A stretch of DNA of 64,000 nucleotides, taken from Sinohyriopsis cumingii (lineage: Eukaryota; Mollusca; Bivalvia; Unionida; Unionidae). The stretch's first letter is position 1, and the number at the start of each line of letters is the position of its first letter. The stretch lies in assembly GCA_028554795.2 (NCBI GenBank), contig CM068838.1, forward strand, positions 130,104,428-130,168,427, given 5' to 3'. Below, piece after piece: positions 1-10,317 of the stretch. Made by a program: the position numbers and the translations under genes. Under the pieces are notes generated by a model. It was not told the DNA's origin. It saw only the letters and a list, made by a program, of their open reading frames with translations, and ran no database searches.

Positions 1-1
1 G

Positions 2-3000
2 CTTTTAAACGAACATGATCCTGCGGTACTATGCCTTCAAGAAACCTTCTTGAAAGATACAGACAATATCACATTTAAAAACTACTCCCTGTTTAACACC
101 TGCTCTCCAAATGTTGACAGGGCATCAGGAGGAGTTTCTGTTATTGTGAACAACAGAGCTCCTCATAGTTTCATTACTTTAAACACCAATTTACAAGCCA
201 TTGCTGTAAGCGTCACTCTACATCGAGTGATTACATTTTGCTCTATTTATTTACCACCAAACACTAACCTAGTACCAAACGAACTCGATAATCTTGTTCA
301 ACAGCTTCCCGCACCCTTTGTTTTACTCGGGGATTTTAATGCCCATAACATTTTATGGGGATCGAATCATGTAAGTGACAGAGGTCACAAAGTTGAAGAC
401 TTTATTTCTAGACACGATCTGTGTCTATATAATACCAAAACACCTACATATTTACACCCAGGCACGGGTACATACACATGCATCGATTTGACAATTTGTT
501 CTCCTTCGCTGCTTTTGGACTATGAATGGAAGGTCGCTGATGACCTTCACAGCAGCGATCACTTCCCAATCTCCCTTGTAAATCATAACTCTACAATTGA
601 TGAAGTAATTCCACAATGGAATTTAAAGAAGGCCGACTGGGCCAAATTCGAAACACTCTGTAAAACCAGGCTGAATGAGGATACAGTTTTCAATGTTAAC
701 GACCCCATTCAGCATTTTACATCTATTTTAACCGACATTGCAGAAGAATCTATCCCCAAGTCCTCAGCAAACTGTAAAAGAACCCTAAAACCTTGGCTCA
801 CTAAGGAATGTAAGGAAGCCATACGGCAACGCCGAGAAGCCTTGAAAAAATTTAACAATCATCCGACGCCCGAGAATTTAAGTAAATATCGTATTCTCCG
901 GGCCAAAGCTCGCCGCACAATCAAAGAAAGTAAACGAGCATCATGGATGAAATATGTTTCCTCTTTAAACTCTCGTTCCTCAATTAAGAAAGTTTGGGAC
1001 ACGATCCGAAAAATAAACGGAAAGAGAAAACACAATTCTTTCCGACATCTAAAAGTGAACAATAACAATCTTAGCTCAAAACGTGACATAGCAAATGTTC
1101 TTGCTGATACATTCTCTAAAAATTCGTCATCATCTAATTATTCCGAAGCCTTCCAAAAATTCACATCCAACAACTCGGAAAGCTACAACCAGCTGTTTTC
1201 ACTATCAGAACTTATGGAGGCTTTAGACAAGGCCCATGATACTTCCGCTGGGCCTGACAAAATACATTACCAGTTTTTAAAACATCTTCCAGAATCATCT
1301 TTAACATCTCTTTTAAAACTCTTCAATGATTTATGGATTACTGGTAACCTACCTAAAATATGGAAAGAAGCAACAGTAATACCAGTTCCCAAACCCGGTA
1401 AAGATAGTGAAGATCCTACCAACTATCGACCTATTGCACTCACAAGCTGCATGTGCAAAACAATGGAACGAATGATCAATTCTCGGCTTGTATGGTACCT
1501 GGAAACTAACAATTTAATATCTCCTTTCCAAAGTGGCTTTCGTTATGGACGGAGCACCAACGATCATCTGGTTAGACTAGAAACATTAATTCGCGATGCA
1601 TTTATCAAGAAAGAACATTTAGTAGCGGTTTTCTTTGATTTAGAAAAGGCCTATGACACAACATGGAAGTACGGGATACTAAAAGACCTGCACGATCTAG
1701 GTCTAAAAGGCCGTCTGCCCTCTTTCATATCCAACTTCCTCTCCGACAGAGAATTCAAGGTACGAGTGGGCTGTACTCTCTCAGATTTGCACGAGCAAGA
1801 GATGGGTGTGCCCCAGGGCAGTATTTTATCTGTGACACTTTTCAATATCAAAATTAATAACATCACCAAGTGTTTGACTCCTGGTGTGGATTGCTCACTA
1901 TATGTTGATGATTTTCTCATATGTTATCGGTCAAAGCACATGCATACAATTGAAAGACAACTACAGCAAAATATCAACAAGATTCAAAATTGGTCTAGTA
2001 CGAACGGTTTCAAATTCTCGAAATCAAAAACGGTATGTATGCATTTCTGTCAATTACGACGACACCACGATGAACCTAAACTCACGCTGGACGGAACACC
2101 TATTCCAGTTGTTGAGGAAACAAAATTTTTGGGTATTATCTTTGACAGAAAACTGACCTTTATTCCACACCTAAAAAACTTGAAAGCCAAATGCTTAAAA
2201 GCACTTGACCTACTTAAAGTAGTAGCACACACTGACTGGGGTGCTGATAGAAAAGTCATCCTGAATTTATATAGAACGTTTATTCGCTCCAAACTAGACT
2301 ATGGTTGCGTTGTGTATGGTTCTGCCAGAAAATCGTATCTTAAAATGCTTGATCCAATTCATCATCAGGGAATAAGACTGGCTCTGGGAGCATTTAAAAC
2401 ATCCCCGTGTGAAAGCCTTCTAGCTGAGGCGAATGAACCACCGTTATCGCATCGTAGAGAAATGCTTTCCGCACAGTATGCTCTCAAATTAAAATCAAAC
2501 CCTCTGAATCCTGCTTTTTCGGCTGTTTTTCAACCCAAATACAAAACTTTATACAAAAATAAACCAAACGCCATACCTTCCTTTGGCATTAGAATATCAT
2601 CCAGCCTTGAGACTACAAATATAGATCTTTCAAAAATTCAGAAAACATCCATCTCCGAAACACCACCCTGGCTAATTAAACAACCAAAAGTACGTTTTAC
2701 GCTACACGATGGAAAAAAATCCGAAACAAACCCTTCTATCTTCCACAACTCTTACCATGAACTCCTCACCGAATTTAAAAACTACACCAGAATTTACACT
2801 GATGGCTCAAAGGATGAGGAAAAGGCTGCTGCAGCCTTTGTTTGTGGAAATCACACAACGCAAGTTCGCTTACCAAATGGAGCATCAACTTTTACAGCCG
2901 AAATCAGAGCAATAGACCTTGCTCTGCAACATATAGAAAAGAACTGTATTTTAAACAGTATCATCTTCTCCGACTCGCTATCAGTACTCCAGTCACTACA

Positions 3001-3583
3001 CAATAGAAAACTGGAGAACCCATTATTGAAAAACATACTCGTAAAAAATACCGAGCTGAGTGTCTCCCACAATATAATATACTTTTGGTTACCTAGCCAC
3101 ATTGGTATTAAAGGTAACGAAAAAGCAGATCGCGCTGCTAAAATGGCCCTTTCTCAAGAACCATCTGATTTTAAAATACCATATACTGATTTTAAACCTT
3201 GTATCAGAAAGTTCTTACGTCAGAAGTGGCAGGCATCATGGAATGATGCTGTAAATAACAAACTTCATGCAATCAAACCAACTCTAGGAGAATGGACTCC
3301 TTCCTACAGAACCATTCGTAGGGAGGAGGTAGTCATTGCAAGAATCCGAATTGGTCATACTTATATCACCCACACCCACATACTAAAAGGTGAAGACCCA
3401 CCAGAGTGCGTTTCTTGCAATGAACCATTCACTGTCAAGCACTTTATGATAGAGTGCTTTGACCTACAACCTACGCGCGATCGTTATTACGTTGTGCATG
3501 ACATGAAAGAACTTTTTGATAATATAAACATCACTCGTATTATCGAGTTCTTGAAAGCCGTAAATATTTACTCTAAACTCTGA
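2..3583 (+). CDS. LINE ORF2 polyprotein, endonuclease-RT-RNase H (5' partial)
   Basis: The reading frame is open from base 2 and runs to TGA at 3581-3583. The true start lies upstream of the window. It encodes most of the APE-type endonuclease (GDFNAHN, SDHFPI), the reverse transcriptase (FFDLEKAYD motif A, GVPQGS motif B, YVDD motif C), an RNase H domain (YTDGS, AEIRAI, SDS, GNEKAD) and a C-terminal CCHC knuckle (CVSC...H...C). Established role: the endonuclease nicks target DNA, and the RT copies the element RNA onto the nick in the nucleus. No internal stop or frameshift is visible, so this copy could be functional if its 5' part is intact. Confidence 0.93.
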   Translation, partial: LLNEHDPAVLCLQETFLKDTDNITFKNYSLFNTCSPNVDRASGGVSVIVNNRAPHSFITLNTNLQAIAVSVTLHRVITFCSIYLPPNTNLVPNELDNLVQQLPAPFVLLGDFNAHNILWGSNHVSDRGHKVEDFISRHDLCLYNTKTPTYLHPGTGTYTCIDLTICSPSLLLDYEWKVADDLHSSDHFPISLVNHNSTIDEVIPQWNLKKADWAKFETLCKTRLNEDTVFNVNDPIQHFTSILTDIAEESIPKSSANCKRTLKPWLTKECKEAIRQRREALKKFNNHPTPENLSKYRILRAKARRTIKESKRASWMKYVSSLNSRSSIKKVWDTIRKINGKRKHNSFRHLKVNNNNLSSKRDIANVLADTFSKNSSSSNYSEAFQKFTSNNSESYNQLFSLSELMEALDKAHDTSAGPDKIHYQFLKHLPESSLTSLLKLFNDLWITGNLPKIWKEATVIPVPKPGKDSEDPTNYRPIALTSCMCKTMERMINSRLVWYLETNNLISPFQSGFRYGRSTNDHLVRLETLIRDAFIKKEHLVAVFFDLEKAYDTTWKYGILKDLHDLGLKGRLPSFISNFLSDREFKVRVGCTLSDLHEQEMGVPQGSILSVTLFNIKINNITKCLTPGVDCSLYVDDFLICYRSKHMHTIERQLQQNINKIQNWSSTNGFKFSKSKTVCMHFCQLRRHHDEPKLTLDGTPIPVVEETKFLGIIFDRKLTFIPHLKNLKAKCLKALDLLKVVAHTDWGADRKVILNLYRTFIRSKLDYGCVVYGSARKSYLKMLDPIHHQGIRLALGAFKTSPCESLLAEANEPPLSHRREMLSAQYALKLKSNPLNPAFSAVFQPKYKTLYKNKPNAIPSFGIRISSSLETTNIDLSKIQKTSISETPPWLIKQPKVRFTLHDGKKSETNPSIFHNSYHELLTEFKNYTRIYTDGSKDEEKAAAAFVCGNHTTQVRLPNGASTFTAEIRAIDLALQHIEKNCILNSIIFSDSLSVLQSLHNRKLENPLLKNILVKNTELSVSHNIIYFWLPSHIGIKGNEKADRAAKMALSQEPSDFKIPYTDFKPCIRKFLRQKWQASWNDAVNNKLHAIKPTLGEWTPSYRTIRREEVVIARIRIGHTYITHTHILKGEDPPECVSCNEPFTVKHFMIECFDLQPTRDRYYVVHDMKELFDNINITRIIEFLKAVNIYSKL

Positions 3584-3857
3584 CTTTTATGCTATCACCT
3601 TGTGCAGTTTTATGCAATATATATACCGTCCCATTTTAATACCTATTCATCTTTTTTACATCTCCCGTTGATCGGGAAGCTTTATTTTGCACCGTTACCA
3701 TCTTACCGTTTTTAATTTCAACCATTTGTTCTTTTATATCGCTGGTCGATATAGAACCTTTTATAAGTTTTAAAAGATTATACAAGTAACACTTTGTTTG
3801 GCGCTAAATAGCCTAAAAGTGCTGATGCGCCGTTAAAAAACAAACAATCAATCAATC
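3584..3857 (+). other. LINE 3' UTR with three small hairpins and (AATC)n tail
   Basis: The UTR contains CCCG-ttgat-CGGG, then TATATCG-ctggt-CGATATA, then a GGCGC ... GCGCC stem next to the tail. The sequence ends in a short run of AATC units rather than poly(A). The same layout recurs after copies 2 and 3 and, with changes, after 5 and 7. In LINEs of this type the 3' structure is the expected recognition site for the element's own RT; that role here is inferred. Confidence 0.7.
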
Positions 3858-4396
3858 TTACTGGCGTAAAATTCTGCTTTATGCACCATAATATCATTAC
3901 ATCAGTTTAATACCACAGTAAATAAAATGAGAATTGCTGTAATATGACAGGACCAAGGTGTAGTAGTGAATATTGATGGTAACTAATATGAAAGTTAACA
4001 TCTGTGAATCTTTCCAGACTCATCAGTTTTTACCAGATGACTCCAACCCAAAAATAGTCACGATTGATTATTTGCAAAATACTATACAAAGGTGGATCAT
4101 GATAAATTTTGTTCTATAACAATTGATACCTTTTTTCTTTTTTAGGCCAGACTTCACTACAACAATTTAATGTTTAATGCTGTCTAAACGTTCACGCAAT
4201 TGTTCTAATCTCGATCTCAATAAGCAGGATGTTTTTCGTTCTCATGTCTGTTTAGACATTCTGACATGTTGTTTAACAAGGTGTCCTTATAGCACTCAGT
4301 GGCACATTATCAAGACATTTATATTACTTAATTGCTCGCTTTGATAACAATAGCTCTGTTTTTCAATCTCTCCGATTGGCATAAACATCTATGAAG

Positions 4397-4398
<2 letters not shown>

Positions 4399-4480
<82 letters not shown>
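4399..4480. repeat. (AT)41 microsatellite
   Basis: An uninterrupted run of AT dinucleotides, 82 bp. The matching tract in the next array unit is 98 bp; this 16-bp difference accounts for the repeat period changing from 6,734 to 6,750 bp. Confidence 0.95.
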
Positions 4481-4485
<5 letters not shown>

Positions 4486-4531
4486 AACTTCTTTTGATAT
4501 TAGATTTTCATTTTGTACGAGTTTTTACACC

Positions 4532-4603
4532 AATTGATTCCAGTGGTTAGCGTGCCGGACTCGTGGACGAAAGAGTTTGGGTTCGAATCCTATCGTCGGA
4601 CCA
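4532..4603 (+). repeat. tRNA-like sequence (tRNA pseudogene or SINE head)
   Basis: The stretch carries a perfect B-box (GGTTCGAATCC at 4580-4590) and an AGTGG-containing A-box-like segment at the right distance upstream. The acceptor stem does not pair (the 3' side reads GTCGGACC with no complement at the 5' side), so I do not call a functional tRNA. It could be the head of a tRNA-derived SINE. Confidence 0.5.
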
Positions 4604-4874
4604 GCCTGAATAAGGTACTATGGTATGCAATTGGTCACGTTACTTTACCCCAATATACTTGTCATTCAATTTGCTCACTCATGTTATTGTAAAATGAAGC
4701 ACAACCACAACATTTTACGACTTGTTTTCATAAAGCACAAGTTTGCAAAATAGAGAAGCAGTTGTACATGTAATAATAATGACCATAACTATGTTGTGTG
4801 TTTGATACAGGAATTAAATCCTGACTTGACACCATCAGAAATTCGTTCTGCATCAGACATCCGGGAATCAGTTT

Positions 4875-4886
4875 AGCTTTAGTATG
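4875..4886. repeat. TSD AGCTTTAGTATG, left of LINE copy 2
   Basis: This 12-bp word lies directly before the LINE 5' end. It recurs before copy 3 (11625-11636) and after copy 3 (17359-17370), but not after copy 2. The pair around copy 3 is therefore the authentic TSD, and this one is a duplicated left flank. Confidence 0.85.
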
Positions 4887-5422
4887 ACCCCCTGCGGGTC
4901 CGGGGTTGTAGAATTGGCCCGACGTGCCTCGCTACGTGTCGTAAAAGGCGACTAAGTAGAGGCAACCTGTTTGCCGTGGGTTGCGTCCCGTGTCGGGGGA
5001 GGAAAGGATCCTGGTAGTTGAGCAGTGGCTTTCCCTGCAATACACTACTTTGGCCTCTACTTCTCTTAGACGGGTGGTCGGGATGGGCCCGGTTCCGACA
5101 AATCGGCTGGTCACGCGCAGCCCTAGGAGGTCTTTATTAACTTTCTCACCTTCTTTCTCTCTCTCCTTGTATCTCTCTTGATACCACCGTTGCCCCTATA
5201 TTCTTTTCCTTTATATTTCCCTTTTCCAAGTCTTAGAAGGCTTCCTAGAAGGCGGTGGCTTAACGGGTCAATCGGGGGGTAATTTTACCGACCTTAGAAA
5301 TTGGCGACTTCAGGGTCATTCAAAGGTAATTTTATCAACTGAGTATGGCATCTGTGTATCCCTGACACTTGAAAAGTGTCCCCTTGTTGGGCTCCTTGGT
5401 GGGTGGGGAGCACGGGTGCTGA
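4887..5422 (+). promoter_or_regulatory. LINE 5' UTR / presumed internal promoter region
   Basis: This region begins with a conserved ACCCCCTGCGGGTCCGGGG start that marks the 5' end of copies 2, 3, 4, 5, 6 and 7. It is GC-richer than the surroundings. LINEs carry their promoter inside the 5' UTR; that function is inferred from the family, as I see no defined promoter element beyond the conserved start. Confidence 0.6.
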
Positions 5423-6607
5423 ATGTTTAATCTAGCCATCATGGATAATTCCAAAAAAAATCAAAATAAAAGATCGAAACCCTTATCAGAGTCTGACGAT
5501 GAACCATTTAGTGTGGAGTCATTTCCACGCTTCATGGTCATACAGTCAAAAGATGCCACGAAACCGCTTGCCGCACTATCTCCATTTGTCATCGAAAAGA
5601 CTATCACAGGATCGATTGGCACACCTAAAAGTGTTAAAAAGTTGAAATCGGGTTGTCTTCTTATTGAGTGTGAGCGACGAGGTCAATCAGACAATATCAG
5701 GAAAATGAAAACGTTCTTTGATATCCCAGTAACCTCATTCGCTCACACCACACTGAATACGTCCAAAGGCGTGATTCGCTGCCGTGACTTGGCTGGAGTC
5801 ACCGACGCTGACATCATCGAAGGAATGAAAGATGAAGGTGTCACTGCAGTCCGACGAATACGTATTAAACGTAATAACAATCTGCAGGACACCAACACCA
5901 TTGTACTCACCTTCAACAGGCCAACTGTACCCAAAGTGGTGAAAGTTGGCTTTTTGCAAGTAAAGGTAGAGATTTACATTCCCAACCCCCTTCGGTGTTA
6001 TAAGTGTCAAAAATACGGCCATCACGAAGACCGCTGCTCCAAGAGCCAAATATGTGGCCGATGCGGAGACAATGCTCATCAGGAATCTGATTGTAGAGCA
6101 ACTCCGCATTGTGTCAACTGCGGAAAAGAGCACCACGCAAATTCCAAGGATTGCGATACCTGGAAACAGGAGAAGGAAATTCAGAGGGTAAAATACACAA
6201 ATAATATTCCCTATCCAGAAGCCAGAAAAATTGTACAGGCAAAAACAGCCCATCCTGGCCCATCCTTCTCCACTGTAGTGAAGAGCAATCCTAAAACAAC
6301 GAAGGACGCTCAAACACAAACAGAAGCACCCGATTCAACCCCAAATTCAAACACCCCCCATTACCAAGCACAGAAAAACACGGCATCTACTCAGACTACA
6401 TTTAATAATACCCAACAACCTAAATCACCAAAGAATAAAAAATCTCACGGAAACAGGCAACAAAAGGGGTCAGATGACCCCATCAAACTTTATAACAGGT
6501 TTGGAGACATCGAGAGCATGGATGCAGAAGAATCTGCTCCATGCGCCCAAGGGAACTCCAGACCTACAAACAAAAAATTCACCCCCGTACTTCCTCCAGA
6601 GAAATAA
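5423..6607 (+). CDS. LINE ORF1 gag-like nucleic-acid-binding protein
   Basis: A 394-residue protein. The start may be the ATG at 5423 or the seventh codon (5441, MDNSKK). The N-terminal half has a Ser/Lys-rich leader followed by a compact region (about 40-190) shared by all copies. Residues about 192-240 contain tandem zinc knuckles of CCHC type: CYKCQKYGHHEDRC, CGRCGDNAHQESDC and CVNCGKEHHANSKDC. The C-terminal third is Gln/Thr/Ser/Asn-rich and probably disordered. Established for the family: ORF1 binds element RNA and forms the ribonucleoprotein that carries ORF2 protein to DNA. ORF2 follows after 62 bp, consistent with reinitiation or separate translation. The frame is intact. Confidence 0.9.
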   Translation: MFNLAIMDNSKKNQNKRSKPLSESDDEPFSVESFPRFMVIQSKDATKPLAALSPFVIEKTITGSIGTPKSVKKLKSGCLLIECERRGQSDNIRKMKTFFDIPVTSFAHTTLNTSKGVIRCRDLAGVTDADIIEGMKDEGVTAVRRIRIKRNNNLQDTNTIVLTFNRPTVPKVVKVGFLQVKVEIYIPNPLRCYKCQKYGHHEDRCSKSQICGRCGDNAHQESDCRATPHCVNCGKEHHANSKDCDTWKQEKEIQRVKYTNNIPYPEARKIVQAKTAHPGPSFSTVVKSNPKTTKDAQTQTEAPDSTPNSNTPHYQAQKNTASTQTTFNNTQQPKSPKNKKSHGNRQQKGSDDPIKLYNRFGDIESMDAEESAPCAQGNSRPTNKKFTPVLPPEK

Positions 6608-6669
6608 CAAAACAAATTCCGTCTGCGAAAGGTCTAACCTAGCTCCACAATCTTTAATTTAAATTTATA

Positions 6670-9600
6670 ATGAAAAACACTATCATACAATGGAATTGTC
6701 GAGGACTTAAAGCAAATTACAATGATATTCTCCTGCTTTTAAACGAACATGATCCTGCGGTACTATGCCTTCAAGAAACCTTCTTGAAAGATACAGACAA
6801 TATCACATTTAAAAACTACTCCCTGTTTAACACCTGCTCTCCAAATGTTGACAGGGCATCAGGAGGAGTTTCTGTTATTGTGAACAACAGAGCTCCTCAT
6901 AGTTTCATTACTTTAAACACCAATTTACAAGCCATTGCTGTAAGCGTCACTCTACATCGAGTGATTACATTTTGCTCTATTTATTTACCACCAAACACTA
7001 ACCTAGTACCAAACGAACTCGATAATCTTGTTCAACAGCTTCCCGCACCCTTTGTTTTACTCGGGGATTTTAATGCCCATAACATTTTATGGGGATCGAA
7101 TCATGTAAGTGACAGAGGTCACAAAGTTGAAGACTTTATTTCTAGACACGATCTGTGTCTATATAATACCAAAACACCTACATATTTACACCCAGGCACG
7201 GGTACATACACATGCATCGATTTGACAATTTGTTCTCCTTCGCTGCTTTTGGACTATGAATGGAAGGTCGCTGATGACCTTCACAGCAGCGATCACTTCC
7301 CAATCTCCCTTGTAAATCATAACTCTACAATTGATGAAGTAATTCCACAATGGAATTTAAAGAAGGCCGACTGGGCCAAATTCGAAACACTCTGTAAAAC
7401 CAGGCTGAATGAGGATACAGTTTTCAATGTTAACGACCCCATTCAGCATTTTACATCTATTTTAACCGACATTGCAGAAGAATCTATCCCCAAGTCCTCA
7501 GCAAACTGTAAAAGAACCCTAAAACCTTGGCTCACTAAGGAATGTAAGGAAGCCATACGGCAACGCCGAGAAGCCTTGAAAAAATTTAACAATCATCCGA
7601 CGCCCGAGAATTTAAGTAAATATCGTATTCTCCGGGCCAAAGCTCGCCGCACAATCAAAGAAAGTAAACGAGCATCATGGATGAAATATGTTTCCTCTTT
7701 AAACTCTCGTTCCTCAATTAAGAAAGTTTGGGACACGATCCGAAAAATAAACGGAAAGAGAAAACACAATTCTTTCCGACATCTAAAAGTGAACAATAAC
7801 AATCTTAGCTCAAAACGTGACATAGCAAATGTTCTTGCTGATACATTCTCTAAAAATTCGTCATCATCTAATTATTCCGAAGCCTTCCAAAAATTCACAT
7901 CCAACAACTCGGAAAGCTACAACCAGCTGTTTTCACTATCAGAACTTATGGAGGCTTTAGACAAGGCCCATGATACTTCCGCTGGGCCTGACAAAATACA
8001 TTACCAGTTTTTAAAACATCTTCCAGAATCATCTTTAACATCTCTTTTAAAACTCTTCAATGATTTATGGATTACTGGTAACCTACCTAAAATATGGAAA
8101 GAAGCAACAGTAATACCAGTTCCCAAACCCGGTAAAGATAGTGAAGATCCTACCAACTATCGACCTATTGCACTCACAAGCTGCATGTGCAAAACAATGG
8201 AACGAATGATCAATTCTCGGCTTGTATGGTACCTGGAAACTAACAATTTAATATCTCCTTTCCAAAGTGGCTTTCGTTATGGACGGAGCACCAACGATCA
8301 TCTGGTTAGACTAGAAACATTAATTCGCGATGCATTTATCAAGAAAGAACATTTAGTAGCGGTTTTCTTTGATTTAGAAAAGGCCTATGACACAACATGG
8401 AAGTACGGGATACTAAAAGACCTGCACGATCTAGGTCTAAAAGGCCGTCTGCCCTCTTTCATATCCAACTTCCTCTCCGACAGAGAATTCAAGGTACGAG
8501 TGGGCTGTACTCTCTCAGATTTGCACGAGCAAGAGATGGGTGTGCCCCAGGGCAGTATTTTATCTGTGACACTTTTCAATATCAAAATTAATAACATCAC
8601 CAAGTGTTTGACTCCTGGTGTGGATTGCTCACTATATGTTGATGATTTTCTCATATGTTATCGGTCAAAGCACATGCATACAATTGAAAGACAACTACAG
8701 CAAAATATCAACAAGATTCAAAATTGGTCTAGTACGAACGGTTTCAAATTCTCGAAATCAAAAACGGTATGTATGCATTTCTGTCAATTACGACGACACC
8801 ACGATGAACCTAAACTCACGCTGGACGGAACACCTATTCCAGTTGTTGAGGAAACAAAATTTTTGGGTATTATCTTTGACAGAAAACTGACCTTTATTCC
8901 ACACCTAAAAAACTTGAAAGCCAAATGCTTAAAAGCACTTGACCTACTTAAAGTAGTAGCACACACTGACTGGGGTGCTGATAGAAAAGTCATCCTGAAT
9001 TTATATAGAACGTTTATTCGCTCCAAACTAGACTATGGTTGCGTTGTGTATGGTTCTGCCAGAAAATCGTATCTTAAAATGCTTGATCCAATTCATCATC
9101 AGGGAATAAGACTGGCTCTGGGAGCATTTAAAACATCCCCGTGTGAAAGCCTTCTAGCTGAGGCGAATGAACCACCGTTATCGCATCGTAGAGAAATGCT
9201 TTCCGCACAGTATGCTCTCAAATTAAAATCAAACCCTCTGAATCCTGCTTTTTCGGCTGTTTTTCAACCCAAATACAAAACTTTATACAAAAATAAACCA
9301 AACGCCATACCTTCCTTTGGCATTAGAATATCATCCAGCCTTGAGACTACAAATATAGATCTTTCAAAAATTCAGAAAACATCCATCTCCGAAACACCAC
9401 CCTGGCTAATTAAACAACCAAAAGTACGTTTTACGCTACACGATGGAAAAAAATCCGAAACAAACCCTTCTATCTTCCACAACTCTTACCATGAACTCCT
9501 CACCGAATTTAAAAACTACACCAGAATTTACACTGATGGCTCAAAGGATGAGGAAAAGGCTGCTGCAGCCTTTGTTTGTGGAAATCACACAACGCAAGTT

Positions 9601-10317
9601 CGCTTACCAAATGGAGCATCAACTTTTACAGCCGAAATCAGAGCAATAGACCTTGCTCTGCAACATATAGAAAAGAACTGTATTTTAAACAGTATCATCT
9701 TCTCCGACTCGCTATCAGTACTCCAGTCACTACACAATAGAAAACTGGAGAACCCATTATTGAAAAACATACTCGTAAAAAATACCGAGCTGAGTGTCTC
9801 CCACAATATAATATACTTTTGGTTACCTAGCCACATTGGTATTAAAGGTAACGAAAAAGCAGATCGCGCTGCTAAAATGGCCCTTTCTCAAGAACCATCT
9901 GATTTTAAAATACCATATACTGATTTTAAACCTTGTATCAGAAAGTTCTTACGTCAGAAGTGGCAGGCATCATGGAATGATGCTGTAAATAACAAACTTC
10001 ATGCAATCAAACCAACTCTAGGAGAATGGACTCCTTCCTACAGAAGCATTCGTAGGGAGGAGGTAGTCATTGCAAGAATCCGAATTGGTCATACTTATAT
10101 CACCCACACCCACATACTAAAAGGTGAAGACCCACCAGAGTGCGTTTCTTGCAATGAACCATTCACTGTCAAGCACTTTATGATAGAGTGCTTTGACCTA
10201 CAACCTACGCGCGATCGTTATTACGTTGTGCATGACATGAAAGAACTTTTTGATAATATAAACATCACTCGTATTATCGAGTTCTTGAAAGCCGTAAATA
10301 TTTACTCTAAACTCTGA
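6670..10317 (+). CDS. LINE ORF2 polyprotein: AP endonuclease, reverse transcriptase, RNase H
   Basis: 1,215 residues starting MKNTIIQWNCRG. The endonuclease spans about 1-215, with N9, E36, D133/N135 (GDFN) and D208/H209 (SDHF) as the expected catalytic residues. The RT lies at about 390-750: TNYRPIALTS, SGFRYGRS, FFDLEKAYD, GVPQGS and YVDD at 656-659. RNase H begins near TDGS (D956) and continues through AEIRAI, FSDS and GNEKAD. A CCHC motif follows near the C-terminus. RNase H separates this family from jockey and CR1 types. All key residues are present, so the copy looks competent. Regulation is unknown beyond the upstream 5' UTR. Confidence 0.95.
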   Translation: MKNTIIQWNCRGLKANYNDILLLLNEHDPAVLCLQETFLKDTDNITFKNYSLFNTCSPNVDRASGGVSVIVNNRAPHSFITLNTNLQAIAVSVTLHRVITFCSIYLPPNTNLVPNELDNLVQQLPAPFVLLGDFNAHNILWGSNHVSDRGHKVEDFISRHDLCLYNTKTPTYLHPGTGTYTCIDLTICSPSLLLDYEWKVADDLHSSDHFPISLVNHNSTIDEVIPQWNLKKADWAKFETLCKTRLNEDTVFNVNDPIQHFTSILTDIAEESIPKSSANCKRTLKPWLTKECKEAIRQRREALKKFNNHPTPENLSKYRILRAKARRTIKESKRASWMKYVSSLNSRSSIKKVWDTIRKINGKRKHNSFRHLKVNNNNLSSKRDIANVLADTFSKNSSSSNYSEAFQKFTSNNSESYNQLFSLSELMEALDKAHDTSAGPDKIHYQFLKHLPESSLTSLLKLFNDLWITGNLPKIWKEATVIPVPKPGKDSEDPTNYRPIALTSCMCKTMERMINSRLVWYLETNNLISPFQSGFRYGRSTNDHLVRLETLIRDAFIKKEHLVAVFFDLEKAYDTTWKYGILKDLHDLGLKGRLPSFISNFLSDREFKVRVGCTLSDLHEQEMGVPQGSILSVTLFNIKINNITKCLTPGVDCSLYVDDFLICYRSKHMHTIERQLQQNINKIQNWSSTNGFKFSKSKTVCMHFCQLRRHHDEPKLTLDGTPIPVVEETKFLGIIFDRKLTFIPHLKNLKAKCLKALDLLKVVAHTDWGADRKVILNLYRTFIRSKLDYGCVVYGSARKSYLKMLDPIHHQGIRLALGAFKTSPCESLLAEANEPPLSHRREMLSAQYALKLKSNPLNPAFSAVFQPKYKTLYKNKPNAIPSFGIRISSSLETTNIDLSKIQKTSISETPPWLIKQPKVRFTLHDGKKSETNPSIFHNSYHELLTEFKNYTRIYTDGSKDEEKAAAAFVCGNHTTQVRLPNGASTFTAEIRAIDLALQHIEKNCILNSIIFSDSLSVLQSLHNRKLENPLLKNILVKNTELSVSHNIIYFWLPSHIGIKGNEKADRAAKMALSQEPSDFKIPYTDFKPCIRKFLRQKWQASWNDAVNNKLHAIKPTLGEWTPSYRSIRREEVVIARIRIGHTYITHTHILKGEDPPECVSCNEPFTVKHFMIECFDLQPTRDRYYVVHDMKELFDNINITRIIEFLKAVNIYSKL

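Larger units (their letters stand above)
1..3857 (+). mobile_element. I/Nimb-like non-LTR retrotransposon, copy 1 (5' end outside window)
   Basis: This is the 3' two-thirds of a LINE whose full form is seen at 4887-10591. It holds ORF2 from the endonuclease domain onward, a 3' UTR and a short (AATC)n tail. At protein level it differs from copy 2 by a single residue (Thr versus Ser near base 3312), so the two are very recent duplicates. The 3' flank is identical to that of copy 2. The element family is assigned from the domain order (CCHC ORF1, then APE-RT-RNase H ORF2) and the tail; the exact clade (I versus Nimb) would need a tree. Confidence 0.93.
3858..4874. other. Spacer between LINE copies (no gene seen)
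   Basis: About 1 kb with no coding potential that I can support. It contains an (AT)n microsatellite and a tRNA-like segment, both listed separately. The same spacer is repeated at 10592-11624, where only the microsatellite length visibly differs, so it is part of the tandemly duplicated unit. Confidence 0.8.

Noticed and set aside
859-1089. Minus-strand open frames inside LINE ORF2 (also 1651-1920, 2050-2292, 2851-3102 and their duplicates in copies 2 and 3)
   Set aside because: They recur only because the LINE is repeated, lie opposite a conserved frame and show no motif of their own.
4532-4603. Functional tRNA gene
   Set aside because: The B-box is perfect, but the acceptor arm does not pair, so only a tRNA-like sequence is listed.
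5735-6319. 194-residue minus-strand frame opposite LINE ORF1 (and at 12485-13069)
   Set aside because: Antisense shadow of the zinc-knuckle region; its Cys/hydrophobic content mirrors the sense codons, and it is disrupted in copies 4-6.
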